The translations under genes and the position numbers were made by a program. Shown piece by piece: positions 1 through 7,334 of a DNA stretch of 54,423 nt. The stretch spans positions 1 through 54,423 of the forward strand of contig CANCJJ010000017.1 in assembly GCA_947378305.1 (NCBI GenBank). Reading direction: 5' to 3'. Below the pieces are notes generated by a model that did not search any database, was not told where the DNA came from, and worked only from the letters and a program-made list of their open reading frames with translations. The DNA is from Phenylobacterium aquaticum (GTDB lineage Bacteria > Pseudomonadota > Alphaproteobacteria > Caulobacterales > Caulobacteraceae). The first letter of the stretch is position 1, and each line of letters begins with the position of its first letter.

Positions 1-603
1 CCCGCGCCGGTCTACTGGCTCTTCGTGTTTGTGGCGGCCAACAGTCTGGCCCTCTTGCCGGGCCTGATGGTCGAGACCTGGACCCTTCAGGCCGACCTGG
101 TCACCCAGGCCATGGCCGGGCCCGGGGGGCTGTTTGCCGGCCTCACCCCCCTGGAGGCGGTCATGGGCACGGTGGAGATTTTCGGGGTCATGGTCGGTCT
201 GCCCGTGGCCATGCTCTGGCCCCTGATCGGCCTCTGGCTCAAGACCGCCGTCACCCGTCAGAGGACGCTTCTGGCCGATGCGGAGGCCGTCGTCCTGACG
301 CGGGACCCCATTGCCCTGGCCAGGGCTCTGGAGGCCTTGAAAACACCCCGCATTTCAGACGCATTTTCACCGTCAAAATCGAAGTTTTCGTCTCTCTCTC
401 ATCTTCTTTTCCACGCATCTGATACCGATTTCATACCGGTTTTTGGTCGTTTTTTTGCCTCCCACCCGCCAATGGAGGTGCGGATTGCCCGTCTGCTCAG
501 CATGGGTCCGCCCGAGCCTCTGCCGATTGAGGCGGAACAGCCCGTCCCGCAGTGGATTGCCGGGGCGCGGAAGATTCTGGGATCGAAATTTCCGAAAAGC
601 TAA
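1..603 (+). CDS. M48-family membrane metallopeptidase, C-terminal part (cut by window edge)
   Basis: The reading frame is open from base 1, so the gene starts before the window and its HExxH zinc site is not visible. What remains has hydrophobic, probably membrane segments, then a stretch typical of the M48 (HtpX/Ste24-like) C-terminus: a 'DAEAVVLTRDPIALARAL' helix and the late 'SHPPMEVRIARL' motif. M48 proteases cleave membrane or exported proteins in quality control. The segment between these motifs (about 340-460) is visibly more AT-rich than its surroundings and diverges from the usual family sequence, but the frame stays open. The gene ends 4 bases inside the convergent gene that follows. 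The family call rests on motif resemblance. Confidence 0.75.
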   Translation, partial: PAPVYWLFVFVAANSLALLPGLMVETWTLQADLVTQAMAGPGGLFAGLTPLEAVMGTVEIFGVMVGLPVAMLWPLIGLWLKTAVTRQRTLLADAEAVVLTRDPIALARALEALKTPRISDAFSPSKSKFSSLSHLLFHASDTDFIPVFGRFFASHPPMEVRIARLLSMGPPEPLPIEAEQPVPQWIAGARKILGSKFPKS

Positions 604-1034
604 ATCATTCCGGGGCTGTGCAGCCAGGCCTTCAGGTCATGATTGGGGGTCTTGAACAGGTCCTTGCCCAAGGTCGCCTGCAACCTCTCGGTCACGCCGC
701 GGGACAGGTGCGGGCGGATGGCGCTCAGCAAACGCGGCGGCGCGACCAGGACCAGATGCCCGAACTCGCCGTTATTGTCCTGTTCATTCAATAGCTTGGC
801 GATCTGTCCGGCCCAGGCTTCCCGCCGCCGGGTGACCTCCTGATGCTTGTCCGTCCCGTGCCGCGCCGGCCCCGCGCTCTCAAACGACACCTGCTTGGGC
901 CCGGTATGACGGGGCTGATAGACCGGCTTTAATTCCCCCAGGGTCACCGGCTCATCGTGCGCCCGATCCCGCTCCAGCCAGCGAAGACCAGACCCGCTGA
1001 CGATAAAAAAGCGCGTACGTTCAGAGCGTTTCAT
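600..1034 (-). CDS. Host attachment family protein (AtsE-like)
   Basis: This 144-residue protein resembles the small alphaproteobacterial 'host attachment protein' family, named after Agrobacterium AtsE. It has an N-terminal beta-strand segment with 'ARFFIVSGSG'-type residues, a central basic, His-rich region around 'RHGTDKHQEVTRR', and a C-terminal 'HLVLVAPPRLLSAIRPHL' strand-helix followed by the 'DLFKTPNHDLKAWL' end typical of the family. It has no signal peptide, so it is probably cytosolic. The biochemical role of the family is unknown, and the name does not imply a phage or host-associated life style. Its ATG overlaps the stop of the upstream small lipoprotein gene (ATGA), suggesting translational coupling. 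Its 3' end overlaps the convergent M48 gene by 4 bases. Confidence 0.75.
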   Translation of the reverse strand: MKRSERTRFFIVSGSGLRWLERDRAHDEPVTLGELKPVYQPRHTGPKQVSFESAGPARHGTDKHQEVTRRREAWAGQIAKLLNEQDNNGEFGHLVLVAPPRLLSAIRPHLSRGVTERLQATLGKDLFKTPNHDLKAWLHSPGMI

Positions 1035-1207
1035 GGGGCTAATTCCTGTTTAAAATCAGTGGAAATCAGGCCGGGCGGGATGACGTGCGGTGGCGCGACC
1101 GGCCGATGGCAGGCCCCCAGCCCCAGCAGTGCCAACCCCAGAATCACGCCCCGAGACTGACGTCGGAAACCAGGACTGCCAGGCAGGGCTCGGGGGGCGG
1201 CAGTCAT
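1031..1207 (-). CDS. Small lipoprotein, 58 aa
   Basis: This is a short frame of 59 codons including the stop, not attributable to a known family. The peptide starts MTAAPRALPG, carries a basic patch (FRRQSRG) and a hydrophobic run VILGLALLGLGAC that ends in a lipobox-like L-G-A-C, with Cys33 as the likely lipidated residue. Only 25 mostly polar or Pro-rich residues follow. A GGAG ribosome site lies about 8 bases before the ATG. The stop codon overlaps the ATG of the host-attachment gene in an ATGA arrangement, which supports real translation. It probably belongs to the transcript with cytochrome c (80-base gap upstream). It resembles the small single-domain lipoproteins often missed by annotation. 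Function is unknown. Confidence 0.6.
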   Translation of the reverse strand: MTAAPRALPGSPGFRRQSRGVILGLALLGLGACHRPVAPPHVIPPGLISTDFKQELAP

Positions 1208-1287
1208 GTCCAGGCTCCGGGGTTGGCACGGCCCCGACCCTGAACCGCCCCTGCCCGCCCAGCCATGACCTGCCGCAAGTTCCGCCG

Positions 1288-1629
1288 TCAGGGCTGGGGC
1301 AGGGTGTTGAAATAGGCCACAAGGTTCGCCACATCCGCCGAGCTAACCCTTTGTGGCGGCATGTAAAAATGGCCGGTTTCCTCAATTTCGGTAAGCTTCT
1401 GTTGCAGGCTGTGCTCCCCAAAACGCCCCGCCAATTCCGGGAAGGTCGGGGCCTGGGGATTGGGGCTCGCCCGGTCAGAAACAATGGCGTGGCAGGACGC
1501 ACACCGGATCTGCGCCACCATCCGCCCCTGGGCCGCTGCCGCACTCAGGGGCCTTTCCGCAGGCTTGGGAGCCGCCATGGCCACGGCGGGCAAGGCAAGA
1601 ATAAAAGCTATATTTATCAATAGTATCAT
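1288..1629 (-). CDS. Class I monohaem cytochrome c, periplasmic
   Basis: This is a small exported electron carrier of 113 residues. The chosen ATG has an AGAAGGA ribosome site and starts directly with a Sec signal peptide (MILLINIAFILALPAVAMAA). The haem motif CASCH is at Cys43, Cys46 and His47, and the probable axial Met90 lies in 'GHFYMPP'. A longer frame upstream would place the signal peptide internally, so it is rejected. The gene follows the Rap1a-like gene by 16 bases and precedes the small lipoprotein. Divergent placement next to fixK makes control by oxygen plausible, although I see no clear FixK/FNR box. The electron partner is unknown. Confidence 0.85.
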   Translation of the reverse strand: MILLINIAFILALPAVAMAAPKPAERPLSAAAAQGRMVAQIRCASCHAIVSDRASPNPQAPTFPELAGRFGEHSLQQKLTEIEETGHFYMPPQRVSSADVANLVAYFNTLPQP

Positions 1630-1645
1630 GGAATTTCCTTCTAGT

Positions 1646-2008
1646 TCAGGACGCTTCATTTCCCGGGCAGGGATAGGCCGCAAGCACCGCGCCCACGACA
1701 AGGCCAGACGCGGCAACCCCAGGCCCCGGCGGATCGCGGCGCATGTGATCACTCACCACCTGCCGCAGGTCTTCAACAGAAATCTTGTCCGGCAGGCAAA
1801 TCTTGGCATGTCCACGCCCCCAGACCGACTGTTCGGCCATGAGTTGATCCACCGATCCAATAATATAGGCATTGCAGACTAGGGTATCCGGATCACCAAT
1901 TTCGGCCTCACAGCGGTGCGCCAGCTCTCGCCCATCCATAAACCCCGCAATACGCGCCATGTCGGCCGGGGTCGAAATCTTGAGCGCGAGCAGTAAAAAC
2001 CACATCAT
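1646..2008 (-). CDS. Rap1a/Tai-type immunity-domain protein
   Basis: This protein of 120 residues has the layout of the Rap1a/Tai domain: an N-terminal hydrophobic segment (MMWFLLLAL), a 'DGRELAHRCEAE' helix, 'DTLVCNAYIIGSVDQLM', 'AKICLPDKISVEDLRQVVSDHM', and a final 'VVGAVLAAYPCP'. The Cys residues at these sites are those that form disulfides in family structures. True Rap1a/Tai proteins neutralise peptidoglycan amidases delivered by type VI secretion, but the domain is also widespread in proteobacteria with no T6SS nearby, as here. A GAGAGG ribosome site precedes the ATG. It is probably the first gene of a minus-strand unit with the cytochrome c and lipoprotein genes. Its role in this organism is not established. 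Confidence 0.7.
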   Translation of the reverse strand: MMWFLLLALKISTPADMARIAGFMDGRELAHRCEAEIGDPDTLVCNAYIIGSVDQLMAEQSVWGRGHAKICLPDKISVEDLRQVVSDHMRRDPPGPGVAASGLVVGAVLAAYPCPGNEAS

Positions 2009-2238
2009 ATCAGCCTCTCAGACCCGCCTTTGGCGACCCGATTGTTACTTAAAGGTCCGGTGATCAATGTCATGGGACTCACCCGAAGTCCTTGCGCTGA
2101 GACAAGTTGCCGCCGCCAAAACCCCGGGTTTCAAGGCCAGCCGGCCTTCGTCACCGTAGAATTACCTAGGGGGTCGACCCAAATTTCTCGGGACGGTTTC
2201 CCCGGCTAGGTTTCGCTCAACAGCAATGAGGTGAGACC

Positions 2239-2907
2239 ATGTCGCTTGCATACGAATTCCGGACCAACGCCCCTTCCGCCGCCATTATGAGCGCGAACAT
2301 CGGCGATATCGGTGATCTTTTGCGCCGCACAGGGGTTCCCATGAATTTTGGCAAGGACGAAGAAGTCTACGGCCAGGATGAAGAGGCGGACCTCGTCTAC
2401 CGCGTGATTGACGGGGCCGTCCGGACGACCCGGGTGCTCTCTGACGGACGCCGCCAGATCGGGGACTTCTACCTGAAGGGCGATATTTTCGGCCTCGAAA
2501 CCGGCCCTCGCCACCGTTTCTCCGCCGAGGCGGTCAGGAATTCGCAGATCCTGGTGGTCAAGGCCTCTGCCCTGAAGAGTGCTGGAGCCGACCTTGAACG
2601 CCTCGACCACATGACCACACGCCGCGAGCTGGACCGCGCCCTGGAGCATGTCCTGCTGCTTGGCCGCAAGACCGCCCACGAGCGGGTCGCCAGCTTCCTG
2701 CTGGACCTGGTTCACAAGGCCAAGGCACCGATCATCGACCTGCCCATGGGCCGCCAGGACATAGCCGACTATCTCGGTCTGACGATTGAGACCGTGTCGC
2801 GCATGCTCTCACTGCTCCAGTCCAACCGGATTGTGTCCTTCTGCGCCACACGCCAGTTCCGGGTGATCAATCTGGACGGCCTGATGGACCTGGCCGAGCA
2901 AGGCTAG
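2239..2907 (+). CDS. fixK: Crp/Fnr-family regulator FixK
   Basis: This is a DNA-binding regulator of the low-oxygen response. The 222 residues comprise an N-terminal cyclic-nucleotide-type beta barrel (about 30-130), a dimerisation helix (about 135-160) and a C-terminal winged helix with the recognition segment 'DIADYLGLTIETVSRML'. The N-terminal Cys cluster of true FNR is absent, so it does not sense oxygen directly, as expected for FixK proteins that act below FixLJ. A GAGG site lies 7 bases before the ATG. The cluster with fixL, fixJ and a receiver gene supports the FixK assignment over other Crp/Fnr paralogues. In Caulobacter, FixJ~P activates fixK and FixK induces microaerobic oxidases. 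I could not find a convincing FixK box in the 230-base upstream gap. Confidence 0.85.
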   Translation: MSLAYEFRTNAPSAAIMSANIGDIGDLLRRTGVPMNFGKDEEVYGQDEEADLVYRVIDGAVRTTRVLSDGRRQIGDFYLKGDIFGLETGPRHRFSAEAVRNSQILVVKASALKSAGADLERLDHMTTRRELDRALEHVLLLGRKTAHERVASFLLDLVHKAKAPIIDLPMGRQDIADYLGLTIETVSRMLSLLQSNRIVSFCATRQFRVINLDGLMDLAEQG

Positions 2908-2930
2908 TCCGAGACCCAAGACCAAAGATT

Positions 2931-2957
2931 CCGCCCGCCGGGAGGGTCGGCGGGCGG
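2931..2957. terminator. GC-rich perfect stem-loop between fixK and the usp gene
   Basis: CCGCCCGCCG (2931-2940) and CGGCGGGCGG (2948-2957) form a perfect 10-bp stem with a 7-base loop. No U-tract follows (GCAAACTG). It could be a weak terminator, a processing or stabilising element for fixK mRNA, or a partial attenuator before the usp gene, whose own strong ribosome site (AGGAGGGG) lies 17 bases further on. Confidence 0.45.
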
Positions 2958-2982
2958 CAAACTGTCGCCCAGGAGGGGACAC

Positions 2983-3810
2983 ATGACGATCAAGACCATA
3001 TTGACCCATGCTGAACCAGGTGGGCGGTCTACACTTCGAATTGCCGCCGCAGCGGCCTTGGCACGGGATTTCGACGCCCTCCTGCTGGGCATGGCCGCAG
3101 AGGCCATCCCGCCCATAGCCACCGCCGACCCCTATGGCTTCGGCATGGGGCAATGGATTCCCCTGCTTTACGAGCAACAGGGCAAGAATCTGGAAACCGC
3201 CCGGCAATTGTTTGAGGCCCAGGCCTCGGGCACCCGAACGGAATGGCGATCTTCCGGGGAAATGCCGACCCTGGCCATGGCCCGGGCCGCCCGGGCTGCC
3301 GACCTGATCGTCACCGGCGCGAGCCCCCATGACGGGTCTGACAACTATACCCAGATTGATACCGGCGAGCTCATTCTGACCGCCGGGCGGCCAGTCCTGG
3401 TCGTGCCCTCGGATGGCCATGCCCTGAAGCCCCGCAAGATCCTGATCGCCTGGAAGGATTGCCGCGAAGCCCGCCGGGCCGTCGCCGATGCCCTCCCCTT
3501 CCTGGAAAAGGCCGACGAGACTCTGATCCTGGCCCTTTCAATCCAGGAAGACCATGACGCCGCCCAGGCCCAGGCGGCCGATGTCGCCGCCATGCTAGAG
3601 CGCCACGGCATCAAAAACCTGAGCGTCAAGGCCGACATTGCTGCGCCGGACAGCATCAATCAGGTGCTGATGGAAACCGTAGAGCGCCAAGCAACAGACC
3701 TGATTGTTGCAGGCGGATATGGTCATTCCCGAGCATATGAATGGGTTCTGGGAGGCGTAACGCGTCATCTATTGACCCTAGGTAAGCATTACGTCCTATT
3801 CAGCCACTAA
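2983..3810 (+). CDS. Tandem universal stress protein (UspA-like)
   Basis: This 275-residue protein has two Usp folds. The first (about 3-140) ends with 'ADLIVTGASPHDGSD...GRPVLVVPS'. The second (about 148-275) starts 'KILIAWKDCREARRAV' and ends 'ATDLIVAGGYGHSRAYEWVLGGVTRHLL', which contains the G-x2-G-x9-G-(S/T)-like ATP-binding pattern, in this case with 'GGVT'. Universal stress proteins of this layout often belong to FNR/FixK regulons and promote survival under oxygen limitation; the precise activity is unknown. The AGGAGGGG ribosome site before the ATG is strong. The location between fixK and fixL supports a role in the low-oxygen response (inference). Confidence 0.85.
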   Translation: MTIKTILTHAEPGGRSTLRIAAAAALARDFDALLLGMAAEAIPPIATADPYGFGMGQWIPLLYEQQGKNLETARQLFEAQASGTRTEWRSSGEMPTLAMARAARAADLIVTGASPHDGSDNYTQIDTGELILTAGRPVLVVPSDGHALKPRKILIAWKDCREARRAVADALPFLEKADETLILALSIQEDHDAAQAQAADVAAMLERHGIKNLSVKADIAAPDSINQVLMETVERQATDLIVAGGYGHSRAYEWVLGGVTRHLLTLGKHYVLFSH

Positions 3811-3830
3811 ACAGGCGCTAGATAACTCGA

Positions 3831-3858
3831 TTGACAAAAGAAAGTTTACACTTATATC
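3831..3858 (+). promoter_or_regulatory. Predicted sigma-70-type promoter for fixL
   Basis: A consensus -35 TTGACA (3831-3836), a 16-base spacer and a -10-like TATATC (3853-3858) lie 21 bases after the usp stop. Transcription should begin about 3865-3867, which is the ATG of fixL at 3867. No ribosome site precedes that ATG, so a leaderless fixL mRNA is likely. The local AT richness contrasts with the surrounding GC-rich DNA. Confidence 0.5.
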
Positions 3859-3866
3859 TTTTCAAG

Positions 3867-5393
3867 ATGGGCAATTTAGAAAACCCTCTCCAACTCTTGC
3901 CAGTGCGTTTTGGACTAAGCCATCGACAGCGTGGCTGGGCGCTCTTTTTCCTTTTTGCCGCATTTTTTATCTTCGGGACAATCCGAGCGCAACTAAGCAA
4001 TTTGGCTGGCGGAGACCATAGATATCTTTTCTTCTTTATACCCCTAATTATTGCGGTCTGCATTCTTAGCGGTTGGCGGTTCGTCCTGGTCACTGGCCTG
4101 GCCTGCCTGATTTATTCGGAGCTTTTGAGTCCGCCCGTGTGGCCTCCCCGGCACATGACTCTGCCGCACTGGATTACAGTCGTCGTTTTCGTACTAACAG
4201 TCTTTTCCATCGCCATCGGTGGCACCTTGATGCAAAGGACGGAACGGGCTGCAATCCTGGCTGCAGATCAAGCCATGGATCGGGAGAAACGTCTCAACGC
4301 CATCATCTCGACCATTCGAGATGGCATAATCATCATTGATAAAAATGCCATTATACAGTCGTTTAGCGAAGCTGCTGAGGGCCTTTTCGGCTATTCCGCC
4401 CAGGAGGTCATTGGCAAATCCCTCACCGTCCTGATGCCGGAACCCATGCGCTCGCAGCATCATAATTACATGCAGCACTATTTCGATACCGGCGAAAAGC
4501 GTGTGATCGGAAAGATCCGGTTTGTTCCCGGCCTTCGCAAGGACGGAACGCAGTTTCCCATTGAACTGACGGTCGGTGTACTTAACTCCAATGGCGAGAC
4601 CTATTTCATCGGCTTTGTTCGCGACCTGACCGAGGCCGAGGCCAATCGCAAGCGCATGCAGGACATGCAGGCCGAGCTGATCCATATTTCCCGCCTGTCC
4701 ATGCTGGGCGAAATGGGCTCGGCCCTGGCCCACGAGTTGAACCAGCCCCTGTCGGCGATTGCCAACTACATGAAGGGTTCAGCCCGTCTGCTTGAGGCCC
4801 CTGAACCCGACCTTTCCAAGATCCGGGACGCCCTGACCTCGGCTGGAGACCAGGCCCTTCGCGCCGGAGACATTATTCGTCATTTGCGGGAATTTGTCGG
4901 CAAGGGCGAGGCTGCGCTTAAACCCGAGAACCTGCATCAGCTCATTGAGGACACCGGAGCCCTGGCCCTGGTCGGCCTTAGCGACAACGGCGTTCACCTG
5001 ACCTATAAACTCTCCCCAAAGACCAAGACGGTCATGGCGGACAAGGTTCAAATCCAGCAGGTCCTTCTGAACCTGATCCGAAATGCCTATGAGTCCATGC
5101 GCGACTCCCAGAAACGGGACCTCGTCGTATCAACAAACCTCCAGAAGAGTGGCGAGATTGTGATCTCGGTCGCCGATACTGGCCCCGGCCTCGACCCCGA
5201 AATTGTCAACCGGCTCTTCCAGCCCTTTGTGAGCACGAAGACCGAGAGCATGGGCGTTGGCCTGTCGATCTGCCGGACGATTGTCGAGGCCCACGGCGGC
5301 ACCATCTGGTTCGAAACAGCTCCGGAGGGGGGAGCCATTTTCAAGTTTACCCTGCGCAAGCCACCCGAGGGGATTGATGATGACCAGCCCTGA
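3867..5393 (+). CDS. fixL: Oxygen sensor histidine kinase FixL
   Basis: This membrane-bound haem PAS kinase phosphorylates FixJ when oxygen is low. From the ATG at 3867 the protein has 508 residues. Four membrane segments lie at about 24-43, 53-66, 69-88 and 101-120. The PAS domain (about 142-255) holds the haem ligand His198 (RSQHHNYM), and Arg218 is 20 residues later, the same spacing as His200/Arg220 in Bradyrhizobium FixL. The H-box ALAHELNQP carries His289, followed by N box (NLIRNAYES), G1 (ADTGPGL) and G2 (SMGVGLSI). A TTG start at 3831 is possible but would overlap the predicted -35 element and has no ribosome site. The 3' end overlaps fixJ by 17 bases. Confidence 0.93.
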   Translation: MGNLENPLQLLPVRFGLSHRQRGWALFFLFAAFFIFGTIRAQLSNLAGGDHRYLFFFIPLIIAVCILSGWRFVLVTGLACLIYSELLSPPVWPPRHMTLPHWITVVVFVLTVFSIAIGGTLMQRTERAAILAADQAMDREKRLNAIISTIRDGIIIIDKNAIIQSFSEAAEGLFGYSAQEVIGKSLTVLMPEPMRSQHHNYMQHYFDTGEKRVIGKIRFVPGLRKDGTQFPIELTVGVLNSNGETYFIGFVRDLTEAEANRKRMQDMQAELIHISRLSMLGEMGSALAHELNQPLSAIANYMKGSARLLEAPEPDLSKIRDALTSAGDQALRAGDIIRHLREFVGKGEAALKPENLHQLIEDTGALALVGLSDNGVHLTYKLSPKTKTVMADKVQIQQVLLNLIRNAYESMRDSQKRDLVVSTNLQKSGEIVISVADTGPGLDPEIVNRLFQPFVSTKTESMGVGLSICRTIVEAHGGTIWFETAPEGGAIFKFTLRKPPEGIDDDQP

Positions 5394-5988
5394 ACAGACC
5401 ATTCACATCATCGACGATGACAAGGCCATGCGGGACTCCCTGTCCTTTCTCCTGCACTCAGCGGGCAAGGCCAGCCGAAGCTATACCTCTGCCAAAGCCT
5501 TCCTGGACTCCGGGATAGACGACCTCGATGGGTGCATCATTACAGATGTCCGGATGCCCGACATGAACGGGCTGGAATTGCTTGCGGAACTAAAGGCCCG
5601 GGGAACGCGCGCGCCGATCATTATCATGACCGGTCATGGCGACATTCCGCTGGCGGTTGAGGCCCTGAAGGCGGGCGCAGCCGATTTCCTGGAAAAGCCG
5701 TTTGATGACCAGATCATCCTCCAGGCCATTCAAAAGGCCATGACATCTGCGCCGGATAGCGAGAGCGACACCCTGAAGGACGGCTTCGTCGCCGAGCTCG
5801 CGACCCTCTCGCCGCGCGAGAAGGATGTCTTGCTAGGTGTCGTAAATGGCAAGCCAAACAAGGTAATTGCCCGGGAACTGGGGATTAGCCCGCGCACAGT
5901 CGAGGTCTATCGTGCCCATGTTATGAGCAAGACGGGGGCCCACAGCCTCTCGGACCTCGTCCGGATGTCGATTGCTGTGGGCCTATAA
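5377..5988 (+). CDS. fixJ: Response regulator FixJ
   Basis: This is the transcription factor phosphorylated by FixL; it activates fixK and related promoters. Of the 203 residues, 8-125 form a receiver with acidic pocket DDD13-15, phosphoacceptor Asp57 (ITDVRMPDMNG), Thr ('IIIMTGHGD') and conserved Lys ('FLEKPF'). A LuxR-type helix-turn-helix sits at about 140-203 ('LSPREKDVLLGVVNGKPNK', 'ISPRTVEVYRAHV'). Two ATGs in tandem (5377 and 5380) follow a GAGGGGA ribosome site, so either may start. The overlap with fixL means coupled translation. All catalytic residues are present. Confidence 0.95.
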   Translation: MMTSPEQTIHIIDDDKAMRDSLSFLLHSAGKASRSYTSAKAFLDSGIDDLDGCIITDVRMPDMNGLELLAELKARGTRAPIIIMTGHGDIPLAVEALKAGAADFLEKPFDDQIILQAIQKAMTSAPDSESDTLKDGFVAELATLSPREKDVLLGVVNGKPNKVIARELGISPRTVEVYRAHVMSKTGAHSLSDLVRMSIAVGL

Positions 5989-6063
5989 TCCAAAATTTTA
6001 TTGAGCTATTTAGAATTCAGCCTTAATTTTTTGGCGCGCAAGGCGTTAAGCCAAGCACGCGCC

Positions 6064-6480
6064 ATGGGGACCACAATGGGCCAGCAACCGAGCGCAACGA
6101 CGGTTGTCGTCATTGTCGATGACGACGCCGTGCGTGATGCCTTGCGGTTTTCCCTGGAAACCGAGGGATTCAAGGTCGACGCCTTTCCAACGGCAGAGGC
6201 CATACTTGACCGAGACTTTAGTGAATCTGAGTGCTGCATCGTCCTGGACCAGACCCTGCCGGGATTGACCGGGCTCGAATGTCTGCAGCACTTGCGAAAT
6301 CGCCAGGTCGATCAGCCGGCCTTCATCATGACCGGTGCGCCCGGAAAGCATCTTCATGAGATGGCAGACACGTTAAACTACAAGATCATTGAAAAGCCCC
6401 TGCTTGGAGAGAAATTGAGCCAAGGCATTCGCGCCGCGAAATCGCTTGGCGATCGTCGAAAAAATTGCTGCGGAAGTTGA
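6064..6480 (+). CDS. fixT: Cys-rich single-domain receiver, probable FixT
   Basis: This protein of about 138 residues is a lone receiver domain with no output domain. The acidic residues DDD19-21, putative phosphoacceptor Asp62 (IVLDQTLPGLTG), Thr90 and Lys111 (IEKPLL) are present. It has five cysteines, Cys57-Cys58 just before the phospho-site, Cys73 and a C-terminal Cys135-Cys136 pair. Caulobacter FixT is a single receiver that inhibits FixL and, from published work as I recall it, binds an Fe-S cluster through cysteines; the location right after fixJ and the Cys content fit that. A GGGGA site favours the ATG at 6076 over 6064; the frame extends back to 6001. The assignment depends on context and has not been checked by alignment. 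Confidence 0.65.
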   Translation: MGTTMGQQPSATTVVVIVDDDAVRDALRFSLETEGFKVDAFPTAEAILDRDFSESECCIVLDQTLPGLTGLECLQHLRNRQVDQPAFIMTGAPGKHLHEMADTLNYKIIEKPLLGEKLSQGIRAAKSLGDRRKNCCGS

Positions 6481-6499
6481 ACAGCTTTATAGTCAAGTT

Positions 6500-7294
6500 A
6501 TGAAAAAATCAGATCAATCCAGGACTGAGCTGGCAAAATCAGACCAGGTCAACCATCTGATGGACGCCCCAACCTACCGCCTTGCCGCCCTGGATGAAGA
6601 CTTCCTCATGAGCGCCTCAATGCGGGGCGTGCGGTTCATGCTGGAATTCTACAAGACCGAGGAAGTTCTCCGGGCGCGCGGGATCAATTCCACACTCGTG
6701 GTGTTTGGCTCCGCCCGCATGAAGGCAGACACCCCGGGGGCACACAGTCGTTGGTATAACGAGGCTCGCCTCTTCGGGCGCATAGCCTCGGAACGGGGCG
6801 GTGCGCTGGGCGAGGGCAAGCTGGAAAACGTGATCGCCACGGGGGGCGGTCCGGGCCTTATGGAAGCGGCCAACCGCGGGGCCCGGGATGCCGGCGCGCC
6901 CACCATCGGGTTCAATATTGAACTCCCCCATGAACAGGCTCCGAACCCGTATATTTCCCCCGACCTGGTCTTTCGGTTTCACTATTTCGCCATGCGCAAG
7001 ATGCATCTGGTCATGCGGGCAAATGCCCTGATCGCCTTTCCCGGCGGGTTCGGCACCCTGGATGAGCTCTTCGAAATCATGACCCTGAAACAAACCGGCA
7101 AGGGCCGCGCCATTCCGATTGTTCTGTTCGACGAGGCCTATTGGCGCTCGATCATCAATTTTGACGTCATGGTTGAGCAGGGCGTCATTGAGGCACGGGA
7201 TCTCGACCTCATCCAGTTCGCCGATCGCGCAGAAGACGTCTGGAGCAAGATTGTCGAGGGCGGCATATTTGCCCCCACTGAGCCCCGCCCCTAG
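6500..7294 (+). CDS. LOG-family (TIGR00730) Rossmann-fold protein
   Basis: Members of this family hydrolyse nucleoside 5'-monophosphates at the N-glycosidic bond; some release cytokinin bases, and many were once called lysine decarboxylases. The 264-residue protein has the nucleotide-binding 'VVFGSAR' strand, 'ATGGGPGLMEAANRGA', and the diagnostic PGGFGTLDELFE motif with catalytic Arg/Glu neighbours ('RKMHLVMRANALIAFPGG'). An N-terminal extension of about 60 residues precedes the fold, as in the larger bacterial members. No good ribosome site marks the start; the ATG at 6500 is the first one, and the frame is open from 6446. It follows fixT by 19 bases and may be co-transcribed, so a role in low-oxygen nucleotide turnover is possible but unproven. 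Confidence 0.8.
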   Translation: MKKSDQSRTELAKSDQVNHLMDAPTYRLAALDEDFLMSASMRGVRFMLEFYKTEEVLRARGINSTLVVFGSARMKADTPGAHSRWYNEARLFGRIASERGGALGEGKLENVIATGGGPGLMEAANRGARDAGAPTIGFNIELPHEQAPNPYISPDLVFRFHYFAMRKMHLVMRANALIAFPGGFGTLDELFEIMTLKQTGKGRAIPIVLFDEAYWRSIINFDVMVEQGVIEARDLDLIQFADRAEDVWSKIVEGGIFAPTEPRP

Positions 7295-7334
7295 GACACA
7301 CCGCCATCGGCATGTCCAATGTCATTCAGGCAGA

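Noticed and set aside
340..460. AT-rich stretch in the M48 peptidase gene as a sign of insertion
   Set aside because: The frame continues and family motifs flank it; local composition alone is not enough to claim an inserted element.
600..1034. Prophage or plasmid gene suggested by the name 'host attachment protein'
   Set aside because: The family is chromosomal in many free-living alphaproteobacteria; no integrase, att site or phage structural gene is near.
1056..1544. Minus-strand 162-codon frame over the cytochrome c and lipoprotein region
   Set aside because: It is Arg/Pro-rich, overlaps two better-supported genes in other frames and has no ribosome site.
2050..2075. Possible FNR/FixK box upstream of fixK
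   Set aside because: Only one half (ATCAA) is present near 2064; the other half of TTGAT-N4-ATCAA does not match, so I do not call it.
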